Of a DNA stretch of 15,052 nt, positions 6,619-14,332 are shown in pieces. The DNA comes from DATGMB01 sp035293845 (GTDB lineage: Bacteria > Acidobacteriota > Terriglobia > Bryobacterales > Bryobacteraceae), in contig DATGMB010000055.1 in NCBI GenBank assembly GCA_035293845.1, positions 1 through 15,052 on the forward strand, read 5' to 3'. The position numbers and the translations under genes were made by a program. Under the pieces are notes generated by a model. The model searched no databases and was not told the DNA's origin. It was given only the letters and a program-made list of their open reading frames with translations. The stretch's first letter is position 1. Every line of letters begins with the position of its first letter.

Positions 6619-7353
6619 GTGACGGAGCGAAGCACGCAATGGGCCGGCCGCATCCCGGAGTCGCAGTGGCGCGTTTACCGGAAAGTGATTGAGGGTGCGA
6701 TTGCGCGCCGTATTCCCTTCGCGCTCGGGGGCGCTTTCGCGGTGGCAACCTACACCGGCGCCTGGCGCAATACCAAGGATCTGGATCTTTACGTGCTCCC
6801 CGAATTTCGGGAGCAAATGATCGCGGTGCTCAACGAAGCCGGGCTCGAAGATTATTTCGACCAAAAGCCTTACGACCGCTGGTGGATTTACCGCTCGACC
6901 AGCGGCGACACGATCGTGGACATCATCTGGGCGATGGCCAACCACCGCGCCCAGATCGATCAGCTCTGGATGTCCGGACCCGAAATTGAGTTGCGCGGCT
7001 ACGGCCTGAAAGTGATTCCCGCCGAAGCGATGATCTGGGACAAGCTGTACATTATGCAACGCGACCGCTGCGACTGGCCGGACGTGCTCAACCTCCTCTA
7101 TTCGGTGGGCCCGGAGATCCGCTGGGAATCTGTGCTGCAGCGGATCGGTGATGACCTTCCGCTGTTGGCGGGGGCGCTCTCGGTTTTCGGCTGGGCGGCG
7201 CCGGGGCGCGCGCGCGAGCTGCCGGGATGGCTATGGGGCAAACTCGGGCTTCCCGCGCCCGTCGCCGAACCCTCGATCGATCAGCGGCGCGTCAGCCTGC
7301 TCGACCGGCGGCCTTGGTTCGGCCCCGATCGTAAGCTGCAGGATGCTGCATGA
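6619..7353 (+). CDS. Nucleotidyltransferase-fold protein (stand-alone, MNT/AbiEii-like)
   Basis: 244 residues from GTG 6619. The motif FALGGAFAVATYTGAWRN (about 34-51) followed by TKDLDLYV (about 52-59) is the GG...(D)xD signature of the polymerase-beta nucleotidyltransferase fold; TIVDIIWA supplies the likely third acidic residue. The later MIWDKLYIMQRDRCDWPDVLNLL helix resembles the C-terminal part of AbiEii/MNT-type and related bacterial transferases that modify RNA or protein by nucleotidylation. The frame is open back to a GTG at 6556, but those 21 residues are not conserved-looking, so 6619 is preferred; neither start has a clear ribosome binding site. No toxin/antitoxin partner adjoins it. 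The gene lies 84 nt after ppx and 28 nt before the isomerase gene, so co-transcription is plausible. The true substrate is unknown. Confidence 0.75.
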   Translation: MTERSTQWAGRIPESQWRVYRKVIEGAIARRIPFALGGAFAVATYTGAWRNTKDLDLYVLPEFREQMIAVLNEAGLEDYFDQKPYDRWWIYRSTSGDTIVDIIWAMANHRAQIDQLWMSGPEIELRGYGLKVIPAEAMIWDKLYIMQRDRCDWPDVLNLLYSVGPEIRWESVLQRIGDDLPLLAGALSVFGWAAPGRARELPGWLWGKLGLPAPVAEPSIDQRRVSLLDRRPWFGPDRKLQDAA

Positions 7354-7381
7354 CGAAGCCGCCCTCTGAAGAGAGAACCGC

Positions 7382-8206
7382 ATGTTGATCGGAACCATGA
7401 ACCATCCCGCCAACGACGTGCTCCAGGAGATCGAGTGGATGGCGGCGATGGGTCTCGATTTCATCGATCTGACGCTCGAACCGCCGGCCGCCGCATCCTG
7501 GCGCGTCGACCCGCAAGCGATCCGCAAGTCCCTCGAACAGCACCGCATGGGAGTGGTCGGGCATACCGCTTTTTACCTGCCGCTGGGCAGCGCCATCGAA
7601 GAGGTGCGCCTCGCCTGCGTGAAGGAACTGCGGCGCTGCCTCGAGGTCTTCCACAACGTGGGCGCCCGCTGGATGAATCTACACCCCGACCGCCACACGC
7701 CGATGCACGACCGCCGCTTCTACATCCGGCAGAACATCCGCACGATCGAGGAGTTGCTTCCCGATGCGCGCCGGCTCGGGATCGGGCTGATGATCGAAAA
7801 TCTTCCCGGCGAATACAATTCGGCCGCGCAGTTGGGCGAGCTGCTGGAGCCGGTGCCGGAGCTCGGGTTGCACCTCGATATCGGCCACGCCAATCTGCAG
7901 GTTCCGGCGAATGTCACCGAGGAGATCCTGGCCGCCTGGGGCTCGCGGTTGCGGCACGTGCATCTGCACGATAACCGCGGCGGGCACCACGATCTGCACC
8001 TGCCGCTCGGCGCGGGCGATGTGGACGTGCGCCGCGCCATCCGCGCCCTGCAGCGCTGCGGCTACGATGGGACGATCACGCTGGAGGTCTTCACGCCCGA
8101 CAAGCACTTCCTCGATTACAGCCGCCACGTGCTGCGGCGCATCTGGGATGAAGAAAGCGCTGCGGCGAAGCCGGAACCGGCGCTGGCCGGGTCGGACCGC
8201 CGGTAG
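7382..8206 (+). CDS. Sugar phosphate isomerase/epimerase (AP endonuclease 2-like TIM barrel)
   Basis: 274-residue xylose-isomerase-like TIM barrel. The metal-binding residues typical of the family are present: His61 (VGHTAF), His101 (NLHPD), Glu139 (MIENLPG), Asp166/His169 (LDIGHAN), His194/His196 (HVHLHDN) and Glu235 (ITLEVF). Members act on keto-sugars, inositols or AP sites; the NLHPD/IENLPG variant is mostly annotated as sugar isomerase/epimerase, and I cannot assign a substrate. A weak purine-rich GAAGAGAG (7368-7375) precedes ATG 7382. The C-terminal 18 residues after RRIWDEE are a loose Ala/Pro tail. It converges on the GH28 gene with 18 nt between stops. Confidence 0.85.
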   Translation: MLIGTMNHPANDVLQEIEWMAAMGLDFIDLTLEPPAAASWRVDPQAIRKSLEQHRMGVVGHTAFYLPLGSAIEEVRLACVKELRRCLEVFHNVGARWMNLHPDRHTPMHDRRFYIRQNIRTIEELLPDARRLGIGLMIENLPGEYNSAAQLGELLEPVPELGLHLDIGHANLQVPANVTEEILAAWGSRLRHVHLHDNRGGHHDLHLPLGAGDVDVRRAIRALQRCGYDGTITLEVFTPDKHFLDYSRHVLRRIWDEESAAAKPEPALAGSDRR

Positions 8207-8224
8207 CGCATGCCCGCGGCCAGG

Positions 8225-9793
8225 CTATAATTCCATCTCCGCCGCGTGCGGGATCTCCGTTTCCGGAATCCCTTTCGACAACCGCACCTCGAAATCCGCC
8301 ACGTTGTGCAGCGCAAACACCGGCACGCCGGCTGCGCGCGGCGTGCGGACGCGGTGGAACTCCGCTCCCTCCACATCCTGCAGGACAAAAGCCGGCCGCC
8401 GGTCTTCCTCCGCCGGCTTGATCTGCACGTTGTCGAAGCGGATTCCCCTGGCATGCCGGACGTAGAATCCGTGGGAAGGCATCGCACCGAACATCCCCGG
8501 CTCGGGGTACTTGGTTTCATCCTCGGCCGGACGCAGCGCCGCCTGTTCCTTCGTTCCGCCGCCCTGATGCTGGATGATGACGTTGCTGATCTGCACGTCT
8601 TCGATGACATGACCCGGAATGCCGCTGACGATCGAGCCGAGCCGCGATGCCGAGTTCGAGCACACGATGTTGTCGATAATCACGCGGCGTAGCGTGCCGA
8701 CCGGCCGCCCTTCCGGCGCCCGCATCCGCCGCCCCAGCCGCAGGAAAATCGGTGCGCTGACGATGTCCCGCATGGAAATATTGCTGATCGTCACGTCTTC
8801 CAGCAGCGCCCCGTCCACGGTCTCGAGGGCAAGCCCCTGGCAGCCTTCGAATACGCAGTTGGAAATCGTGATGTTGCGGAAGCCGCCGTCCGATTCCGTG
8901 CCGAACTTGATGCGCCCGGTGTGCGGCACGCGGGCGTCGGGCGCGAAGCGGCGGTAGGTGCCGTCGAGCAGAGAGCCCTCTTCCCAGCAGCCGCTCACGT
9001 AGCAGTTGGTGATGGTGACGAACTCAGTCGGTTTCGAGGAGCCGAGCGCGTGATCGCTCTTCAGGCAGATCCCGTCGTCCCACGGGGAATTGACGAAACA
9101 GTTCGAGACGCGCACGTTGCGGCAGCAGTCGATATCCATGCCGTCGCGGTTGGTGTCGATCTTCAGGTTGTCGATGGTGAAGTTGTCGACGCCGTTGGCG
9201 AGGATTCCAAAATGCCCGCCGTGCAGGATGGAAAAATCGCGCAGCAGCACGTTGTGGCAGTTTTTCAGAGCGATGGCCTTGTTGCCGACCCCCGGGTCTT
9301 CGGCCTTGGGACCGGTCTCCGTCGGACGGTTGATGCCGCGGCTGAGACCCTTGCCCCAGATGCGGCCCGGCCCGAGAATTGCTACATTTTCCAGCCCTTC
9401 GCCCCAGATCAGGCTGTTATGAAAGTGGCTGTGTCCGTAATCCTGCAGCTTGTTCCACTCGTTCGGCTCAGCGGCATCATAGCCCGGCGCATCGGCCGCT
9501 ACAATGGTCGCGCCCATATCCAGGTAGAGCGCGATGTGGCTTTTCAGGTGAATCGAGTGGCACAAATAGCTGCCGGCCGGGAGCACCACCGTCCCGCCGC
9601 CCGCCGCCGCGGCCGCATCGATGGCTTTGTTGACCGCTGCGGTGTCGGAAACCTTGCCGTCGCCCGCGGCGCCGAAGGCGCGGACGTTGAAGGTCTCCTG
9701 CGGCTTGGGTTGCTTCCCACCGGCTGCGTGCACCGGAGCCGTGGCGAGCGCCGCTCCGGCCGCGGCAAAGAATGCGCGTCGCTGAGGGTTCAT
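8225..9793 (-). CDS. Exported glycoside hydrolase family 28 (polygalacturonase-like) protein
   Basis: 522 residues from ATG 9793. The N-terminus MNPQRRAFFAAAGAALATAPVHA has a twin-arginine pattern (RRAFF) and hydrophobic core, so Tat export is likely. The mature start FNVRAFGAAGDGKVSDTAAVNKAID (34-58) is the standard first coil of pectin-type right-handed beta-helices. Catalytic-region motifs are DGMDIDC (DID at 220-222), WDDG (238-241, with paired Asp) and GRIKFGTES (RIK at 294-296). The canonical GHG motif between them is absent, replaced by EEGSLLDGTY, as in a GH28 subgroup of soil bacteria. It probably cleaves galacturonan or rhamnogalacturonan side chains in the periplasm or outside. The frame is open 93 codons further upstream to 10072, but that part is a gene relic and the signal peptide fixes the start at 9793. 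No Shine-Dalgarno is present. Confidence 0.85.
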   Translation of the reverse strand: MNPQRRAFFAAAGAALATAPVHAAGGKQPKPQETFNVRAFGAAGDGKVSDTAAVNKAIDAAAAAGGGTVVLPAGSYLCHSIHLKSHIALYLDMGATIVAADAPGYDAAEPNEWNKLQDYGHSHFHNSLIWGEGLENVAILGPGRIWGKGLSRGINRPTETGPKAEDPGVGNKAIALKNCHNVLLRDFSILHGGHFGILANGVDNFTIDNLKIDTNRDGMDIDCCRNVRVSNCFVNSPWDDGICLKSDHALGSSKPTEFVTITNCYVSGCWEEGSLLDGTYRRFAPDARVPHTGRIKFGTESDGGFRNITISNCVFEGCQGLALETVDGALLEDVTISNISMRDIVSAPIFLRLGRRMRAPEGRPVGTLRRVIIDNIVCSNSASRLGSIVSGIPGHVIEDVQISNVIIQHQGGGTKEQAALRPAEDETKYPEPGMFGAMPSHGFYVRHARGIRFDNVQIKPAEEDRRPAFVLQDVEGAEFHRVRTPRAAGVPVFALHNVADFEVRLSKGIPETEIPHAAEMEL

Positions 9794-9843
9794 GTGGGTA
9801 TTGAACCACGCGGCGCGCAGGTGCGGATAGCGCTGCACCGGCG

Positions 9844-9957
9844 GGCCGGCCGCTCCACCTGCTCGATCATCAGCACCGGCACGGGAACCTTTCGCGGCTC
9901 CAACTTGAGTCCAAGCTGGTCCTGAAGCGCGTGGAGGAATGCCGGACCCGCCGGGTC
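9844..9957 (-). pseudogene. Relic of a TIGR03435-type (Solibacter family) protein, C-terminal end
   Basis: On the minus strand a frame different from GH28 reads ADPAGPAFLHALQDQLG, then LKLEPRKVPVPVLMIEQVERPA. This resembles the C-terminus of TIGR03435 proteins (a form like 'ADPSGPSLFTALQEQLGLKLEP.KGPV.VLVIDHVE+P'), a large paralogous family in Solibacter-like genomes. The usual ending and stop after the 'E+P' motif is missing. Upstream, a signal-peptide-like LPVVLGIACIAGCAA (around 10022-10072) and an AFEAAPS sequence resembling the family's FEVASVKPS start lie in the other two frames. Together they suggest an internally deleted and frameshifted copy. The family call is from memory of the consensus; the 5' part is weaker. 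Confidence 0.5.
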
Positions 9958-10142
9958 CGCCGCCGCCGGCTCGAGGGGGCGGCTTCGAACGCCCAGTTCC
10001 CTGGGCTTGTGCCCCCGGCGTCCGCGCAGCGCAGCCCGCAATACAAGCGATCCCAAGCACCACCGGCAGCACGTCTCATGCGAGGTGGACGGCGGGATAC
10101 GCCGGCGGTTAGGGTGGGCGGGACATCATGTCATCATCAAAG

Positions 10143-10166
10143 CATCATATCTGTTATGCTGTGATG
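10143..10166 (+). promoter_or_regulatory. vapBC promoter -10 and inverted-repeat operator
   Basis: TATGCT (10155-10160, 4 of 6 to TATAAT) lies 7 nt before the vapB ATG. It is inside an imperfect inverted repeat CATCATA (10143-10149) / TGTGATG (10160-10166) with one mismatch. A second palindrome GACAT-C-ATGTC occurs at 10122-10132. Ribbon-helix-helix antitoxins with their toxins bind such repeats to repress their own operon; assignment here is by position. No -35 and no Shine-Dalgarno are apparent. Confidence 0.4.
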
Positions 10167-10167
10167 T

Positions 10168-10419
10168 ATGAGAACGACATTGAGCCTTGACGATGACGTG
10201 TCTGCGCAGCTTGAGGCTTGGCGTGCTCGACAGAATTTGACATTCAAGCAAGCCGTCAATACCGCTCTGCGGCGCGGCTTGAGCGAACTGAGCCGGCCGA
10301 AGGTGCGCAAGCCTTTTCGAACCAAACCTATCGATATGGGGCCATGCCGGCTGGCGAGCCTGGACAACATCTGGGAAGTGTTGGACGAGGTCGAGAACGG
10401 CGGGAGCGATCGCACGTGA
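10168..10419 (+). CDS. vapB: Ribbon-helix-helix antitoxin, VapB-like
   Basis: 83 residues. MRTTLSLDDDVSAQLEAWRARQNLTFKQAVNTALRRGL is a MetJ/Arc-type ribbon-helix-helix: a short beta strand (RTTLSLD), a first helix, the NLTFKQAVN turn and a second helix. The C-terminal half (PFRTKPIDMGPCRLASLDNIWEVLDEVE) is the segment that would wrap the toxin's active site. It would neutralise the downstream PIN toxin and repress the operon. The stop overlaps the toxin start (GTGA at 10416-10419). Codon use is noticeably less GC-biased than the neighbouring genes, a sign of horizontal acquisition. Confidence 0.88.
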   Translation: MRTTLSLDDDVSAQLEAWRARQNLTFKQAVNTALRRGLSELSRPKVRKPFRTKPIDMGPCRLASLDNIWEVLDEVENGGSDRT

Positions 10420-10847
10420 TCCTGGTCGATGCCAACATCCTGATCTACGCTACGGACCCCCGCTCGGAACGGCATGAGCAGGCACGGCGCTGGCTGGACG
10501 GCCAGTTGAGCGGAGATACCCGGGTCGGGCTGCCGTGGGAAAGCTTACTCGCTTATATGCGGATCGTCACGAATCCGAGGGTCTTCGAGCGTCCGCCGTC
10601 GGTCGCAGCGGCGTGGCGTCATGTGGAAGAGTGGCTGGAATGCGAATGCGTCTGGGTACCTGCTGCGGGTCCCGCTCACCGGTCCATTCTGGCAGGGCTG
10701 CTTGGGGATCTGGGCGGCGGACCCAAACTGATTCCGGATGCGCATTTGGCGGCTTTGGCGATAGAGCACGGACTGGCGCTCTGTTCGAGCGACGGCGACT
10801 TCGCGCGATTCAAGGGCCTCCGCTGGATCAATCCGCTCGCGATGTAG
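10416..10847 (+). CDS. vapC: PIN-domain ribonuclease toxin, VapC-like
   Basis: 143 residues, starting at GTG 10416 overlapping the antitoxin stop. MILVDANILIYA opens the PIN fold. The acidic Mg-binding residues are in place: Asp5 (VDANIL), Glu42 (PWESLLAY), Asp108 (IPDAHLAALA) and Asp126 with Asp128 (SSDGDF). PIN toxins of this type cut tRNA or rRNA to halt growth. The frame continues upstream of 10416 without a believable start; the GTG gives the standard MILVDAN N-terminus. The set of catalytic residues is complete, so the toxin is expected to be active. Confidence 0.9.
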   Translation: MILVDANILIYATDPRSERHEQARRWLDGQLSGDTRVGLPWESLLAYMRIVTNPRVFERPPSVAAAWRHVEEWLECECVWVPAAGPAHRSILAGLLGDLGGGPKLIPDAHLAALAIEHGLALCSSDGDFARFKGLRWINPLAM

Positions 10848-10871
10848 AGAAGCGAACCGGCCCTCCGCCGC

Positions 10872-10877
10872 TATAAT
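10872..10877 (+). promoter_or_regulatory. -10 box of pheS
   Basis: A perfect TATAAT lies 13 nt before ATG 10891, 24 nt after the vapC stop. It overlaps a possible earlier in-frame ATG at 10876, which rules that codon out if this promoter is used. No clear -35 is present at 17 bp (GAAGCG). Predicted leader is about 6-7 nt with no Shine-Dalgarno. Confidence 0.5.
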
Positions 10878-10890
10878 GAAGAATTCACAC

Positions 10891-11934
<1,044 letters not shown>

Positions 11935-11938
11935 TGGA

Positions 11939-12014
11939 GGAGTCAGGAGAAAGGAGTCAGGAGTCAGAATCCAGCAGCTTGCGGCTCCTGTCTTCCGACT
12001 TCTGACTCCTGACT
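11939..12014. repeat. Heptamer (GGAGTCA) inverted-repeat element between pheS and pheT
   Basis: GGAGTCA occurs at 11939-11945, 11953-11959 and 11960-11966, and its complement TGACTCC at 12003-12009. The core is a perfect 15-bp inverted repeat, AGTCAGGAGTCAGAA (11955-11969) and TTCTGACTCCTGACT (12000-12014), with a 30-nt loop. It fills nearly the whole 88-nt pheS-pheT gap, ending 8 nt before the pheT ATG. The make-up (short tandem heptamers forming a long stem) is like the dispersed intergenic repeats seen in several phyla. Only one copy is in this window, so dispersal cannot be shown here. It lacks a U-tract on the plus strand and is not a clear terminator. Confidence 0.75.
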
Positions 12015-12022
12015 TCTTCTGT

Positions 12023-14332
12023 ATGCTTTTCTCCTACAACTGGATTCGCGAACTCGTCCCCGGCCTGGACCAGCCCGCCGCGGCCCTGGAACGGCTCATC
12101 ACACTCAAGACGGCGGAATGCGAGGGCATCGAGCGCGTGGGCGCCCTGCTTGAAACCGCCTGCGCCGCGCGCGTTCAATCGGTTGAGCCGATCCCGAACA
12201 GCCATAATGTGAAAGCCGTGATCGATGCCGGCCGCTACGGCATCCGCACGGTGGTCTGCGGCGCGCCCAACTGCCGCCCTGGCGTCGTCACCGCGTATGC
12301 GCCGATCGGTAAGAAGGTGATCGCCGGCATCGAGAGCGACGGCATGCTGGCCAGCGCTGCCGAGCTCGGCATCAGTAAGGACCACTCCGGCATCATCGAG
12401 CTCGATTCGCAGGTGGGCGCGCCGCTGGCCGGCTGCCTTCCCGATCACGTCATTGAGATCGATAACAAGTCCATCACGCATCGCCCGGACCTGTGGGGCC
12501 ACTTCGGCATGGCGCGGGAAGTCGCCGCCATTACCGGCCGCCGGCTCGCCGATCCCGTGCGTCTGGACCTGGTGCCTGCCGGCGATCCGGCCATCCGCGT
12601 GGTCGTCGAAGATGAAGACCTGTGCCCGCGGTACAGCGCGCTGGTCTTCGAGGATGTCGCGGTGCGGCCGTCTCCCGAATGGCTGCAGTGCCGGCTCACC
12701 GCCATCGGGCTGAACCCGATCAGCAACATGGTCGATATGACCAACTTCGTCATGGCCGAGCTCGCGCAGCCCATGCACGCGTTCGATCTCGATAAGCTGC
12801 ATGGCGACACCATCTTCGTCCGCCGCGCCAGGCGTGGCGAGCGATTCCGCGCGCTCAATGGCGAAGAGTACACGCTCGATGAATCCAATCTGGTTATCGC
12901 CGATGCCGCAGGCGCCATCGGTCTCGCGGGCGTGATGGGCGGTATGGAGAGCGCGATCAGCGAAACCACGCGCCGCGTGGTGCTGGAAAGCGCGTGCTTC
13001 CATCCGGGCTCGATCCGCAAGACGTCCGCCGCGCTCAAGCTGCGCACCGATGCCTCGATGCGCTTCGAAAAGGCGCAGGACCCAGCCAACACCGTGCGCG
13101 GCATCGCCCGCGCGATTGCCCTGCTGCGCGATATTGCGCCCGGCATCCGTACCGTGGGCGGCGTTGCGGACCGGAAGAAAGATATCGACGCACCGCCGCC
13201 CATCCCGCTGCCGCTCGACTGGCTGGATCGTAAGCTGGGCCGCGCCGTTCCGGCGGCGGAAGTGCGTGAAATCCTGGAGCGCCTCGAATTCGGCGTCGAA
13301 GAGCCCGCGCCGCGCGCCTTTTCCGTGACCGTTCCCTCCTGGCGCGCCACCAAGGACATCTCCATCCCGGACGACCTGGTCGAAGAGGTCGGCCGCATGG
13401 TCGGGTACGATTCCATAACCCCCACCGCTCCTCTGGTGCCGGCCGCCGTTCCGCCCGGCAATCCCGAACGCCGCTTCCAGCACGAAGTGCGGGACGTGCT
13501 GGTGGACCTTGGTTTCACTGAGGTTTACAACTACTCGTTCCTCAGCGAGGAGGCCGCTCGCGCGTTCGGCTTCGATCCGGCCGGCCACGTGCGCGTGCTG
13601 AACCCCATCGCCTCCGACCAGGTGCTGCTGCGCGACTCGCTCCTCCCCGGCATCTGGAAGAACATTCTGGAGAACGCGAGGCACCGTGAGCAGTTCCGCA
13701 TTTTCGAGATCGGCCTCGAGATCCACAAGCGCTACGAAGGACTGCCGGAGGAGGTTCCGCACGCCGTAGCCGCCATCTACGACCGCTCGGGGAACGGCGT
13801 AGCCGGCCTGTTCGAGCTCAAGCACGCTGCGCTCTGCCTGCTCCCGGAACTGGCGGTCGAGCCTGACGCGGCCGCGCCCTACGAGCACCCGGCGCGATCG
13901 GCCAACCTGGTGGCGCAGGGCCGCCGCGTGGGCCGCCTGTTCGAGCTGCATCCGAAGCTGGTCGAGACCGGCCACGCCGCCATCCTCGATATCGACCTGC
14001 GCGTGCTCGAGGGGTTCGGCGCCAGGCCCGTTCAATACAAGCCGGTACGCCGGTACCCGGCCAGTGCGTTCGATCTGTCCGTCATCGCGGGCGAGCGCGA
14101 GTATGCCGCGAAGCTGGAATCGGCCATCGCCTCATTTGGAGGCCCGCTGGTCGAATCGGTCGCATTCGTCCGCCAGTACTCAGGCCCGCCGCTCGAGTCC
14201 GGCCGCAAGAGCGTCAGCTTCCGCCTGACCGTCGGATCGTCCGAGCGCACGCTCAGCTCGGAGGAGGTTGCGGAGGTGCGCGCGCGGGTCATCGAGGGCA
14301 TGCGCGGCCTGGGTTACGAGCTGCGCGTGTGA
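12023..14332 (+). CDS. pheT: Phenylalanyl-tRNA synthetase beta subunit
   Basis: 769 residues, close to the usual 780-800. Domains in order: N-terminal FSYNWIRELVPG; an EMAP-II-like tRNA-binding domain (about 40-150, HNVKAVIDAG, VCGAPNCRPG, GMLAS); the B3/B4 editing region (about 200-375, NPISNMVDMTNFVM, GLAGVMGG, LRTDASMRFEK); B5 (about 390-470); a catalytic-like domain (VYNYSFLSEEAARAF); and the C-terminal FDX-ACB anticodon-binding domain (YPASAFDLSVIA to the end). With PheS it forms the tetrameric enzyme and edits mis-charged Tyr. No Shine-Dalgarno precedes ATG 12023; the right arm of the inverted repeat is there instead. No T-box or attenuator leader is visible. The stop overlaps the HNH gene start (GTGTGAG). 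Confidence 0.95.
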   Translation: MLFSYNWIRELVPGLDQPAAALERLITLKTAECEGIERVGALLETACAARVQSVEPIPNSHNVKAVIDAGRYGIRTVVCGAPNCRPGVVTAYAPIGKKVIAGIESDGMLASAAELGISKDHSGIIELDSQVGAPLAGCLPDHVIEIDNKSITHRPDLWGHFGMAREVAAITGRRLADPVRLDLVPAGDPAIRVVVEDEDLCPRYSALVFEDVAVRPSPEWLQCRLTAIGLNPISNMVDMTNFVMAELAQPMHAFDLDKLHGDTIFVRRARRGERFRALNGEEYTLDESNLVIADAAGAIGLAGVMGGMESAISETTRRVVLESACFHPGSIRKTSAALKLRTDASMRFEKAQDPANTVRGIARAIALLRDIAPGIRTVGGVADRKKDIDAPPPIPLPLDWLDRKLGRAVPAAEVREILERLEFGVEEPAPRAFSVTVPSWRATKDISIPDDLVEEVGRMVGYDSITPTAPLVPAAVPPGNPERRFQHEVRDVLVDLGFTEVYNYSFLSEEAARAFGFDPAGHVRVLNPIASDQVLLRDSLLPGIWKNILENARHREQFRIFEIGLEIHKRYEGLPEEVPHAVAAIYDRSGNGVAGLFELKHAALCLLPELAVEPDAAAPYEHPARSANLVAQGRRVGRLFELHPKLVETGHAAILDIDLRVLEGFGARPVQYKPVRRYPASAFDLSVIAGEREYAAKLESAIASFGGPLVESVAFVRQYSGPPLESGRKSVSFRLTVGSSERTLSSEEVAEVRARVIEGMRGLGYELRV

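Larger units (their letters stand above)
9794..10167. other. Intergenic region between GH28 and vapB
   Basis: This 374-bp stretch contains the TIGR03435 relic (9844-9957 and probably up to about 10072) and the vapBC promoter/operator region at its right end (about 10122-10167). All minus-strand ORFs across it, including the 93-codon extension of the GH28 frame, overlap one another and none has a ribosome binding site. I see no intact gene. Confidence 0.6.

Noticed and set aside
6591..6692. Small ORF (about 33 codons) overlapping the nucleotidyltransferase start
   Set aside because: No convincing ribosome binding site or recognisable sequence, and it lies mostly inside the larger gene in another frame.
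8226..8231. TATAAT on the plus strand at the GH28 gene end
   Set aside because: It lies in the GH28 stop region between convergent genes; no plus-strand gene starts downstream for almost 2 kb.
9794..10072. 93-codon N-terminal extension of the GH28 protein
   Set aside because: The internal ATG 9793 is followed directly by a Tat-type signal peptide, which must be N-terminal; the extension overlaps a TIGR03435-like relic in another frame.
10848..10890. T-box or Phe-rich leader peptide controlling pheST
   Set aside because: Only 43 bp separate vapC and pheS, with a TATAAT inside; there is no room for a T-box and no Phe-rich ORF is present.
11957..14035. 692-codon open frame antisense to pheT
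   Set aside because: PheT is unmistakable on the plus strand. Long antisense frames are expected in GC-rich genes with strong third-position G/C bias. The translation is Arg/Gly/His/Ala-rich with no recognisable domain.
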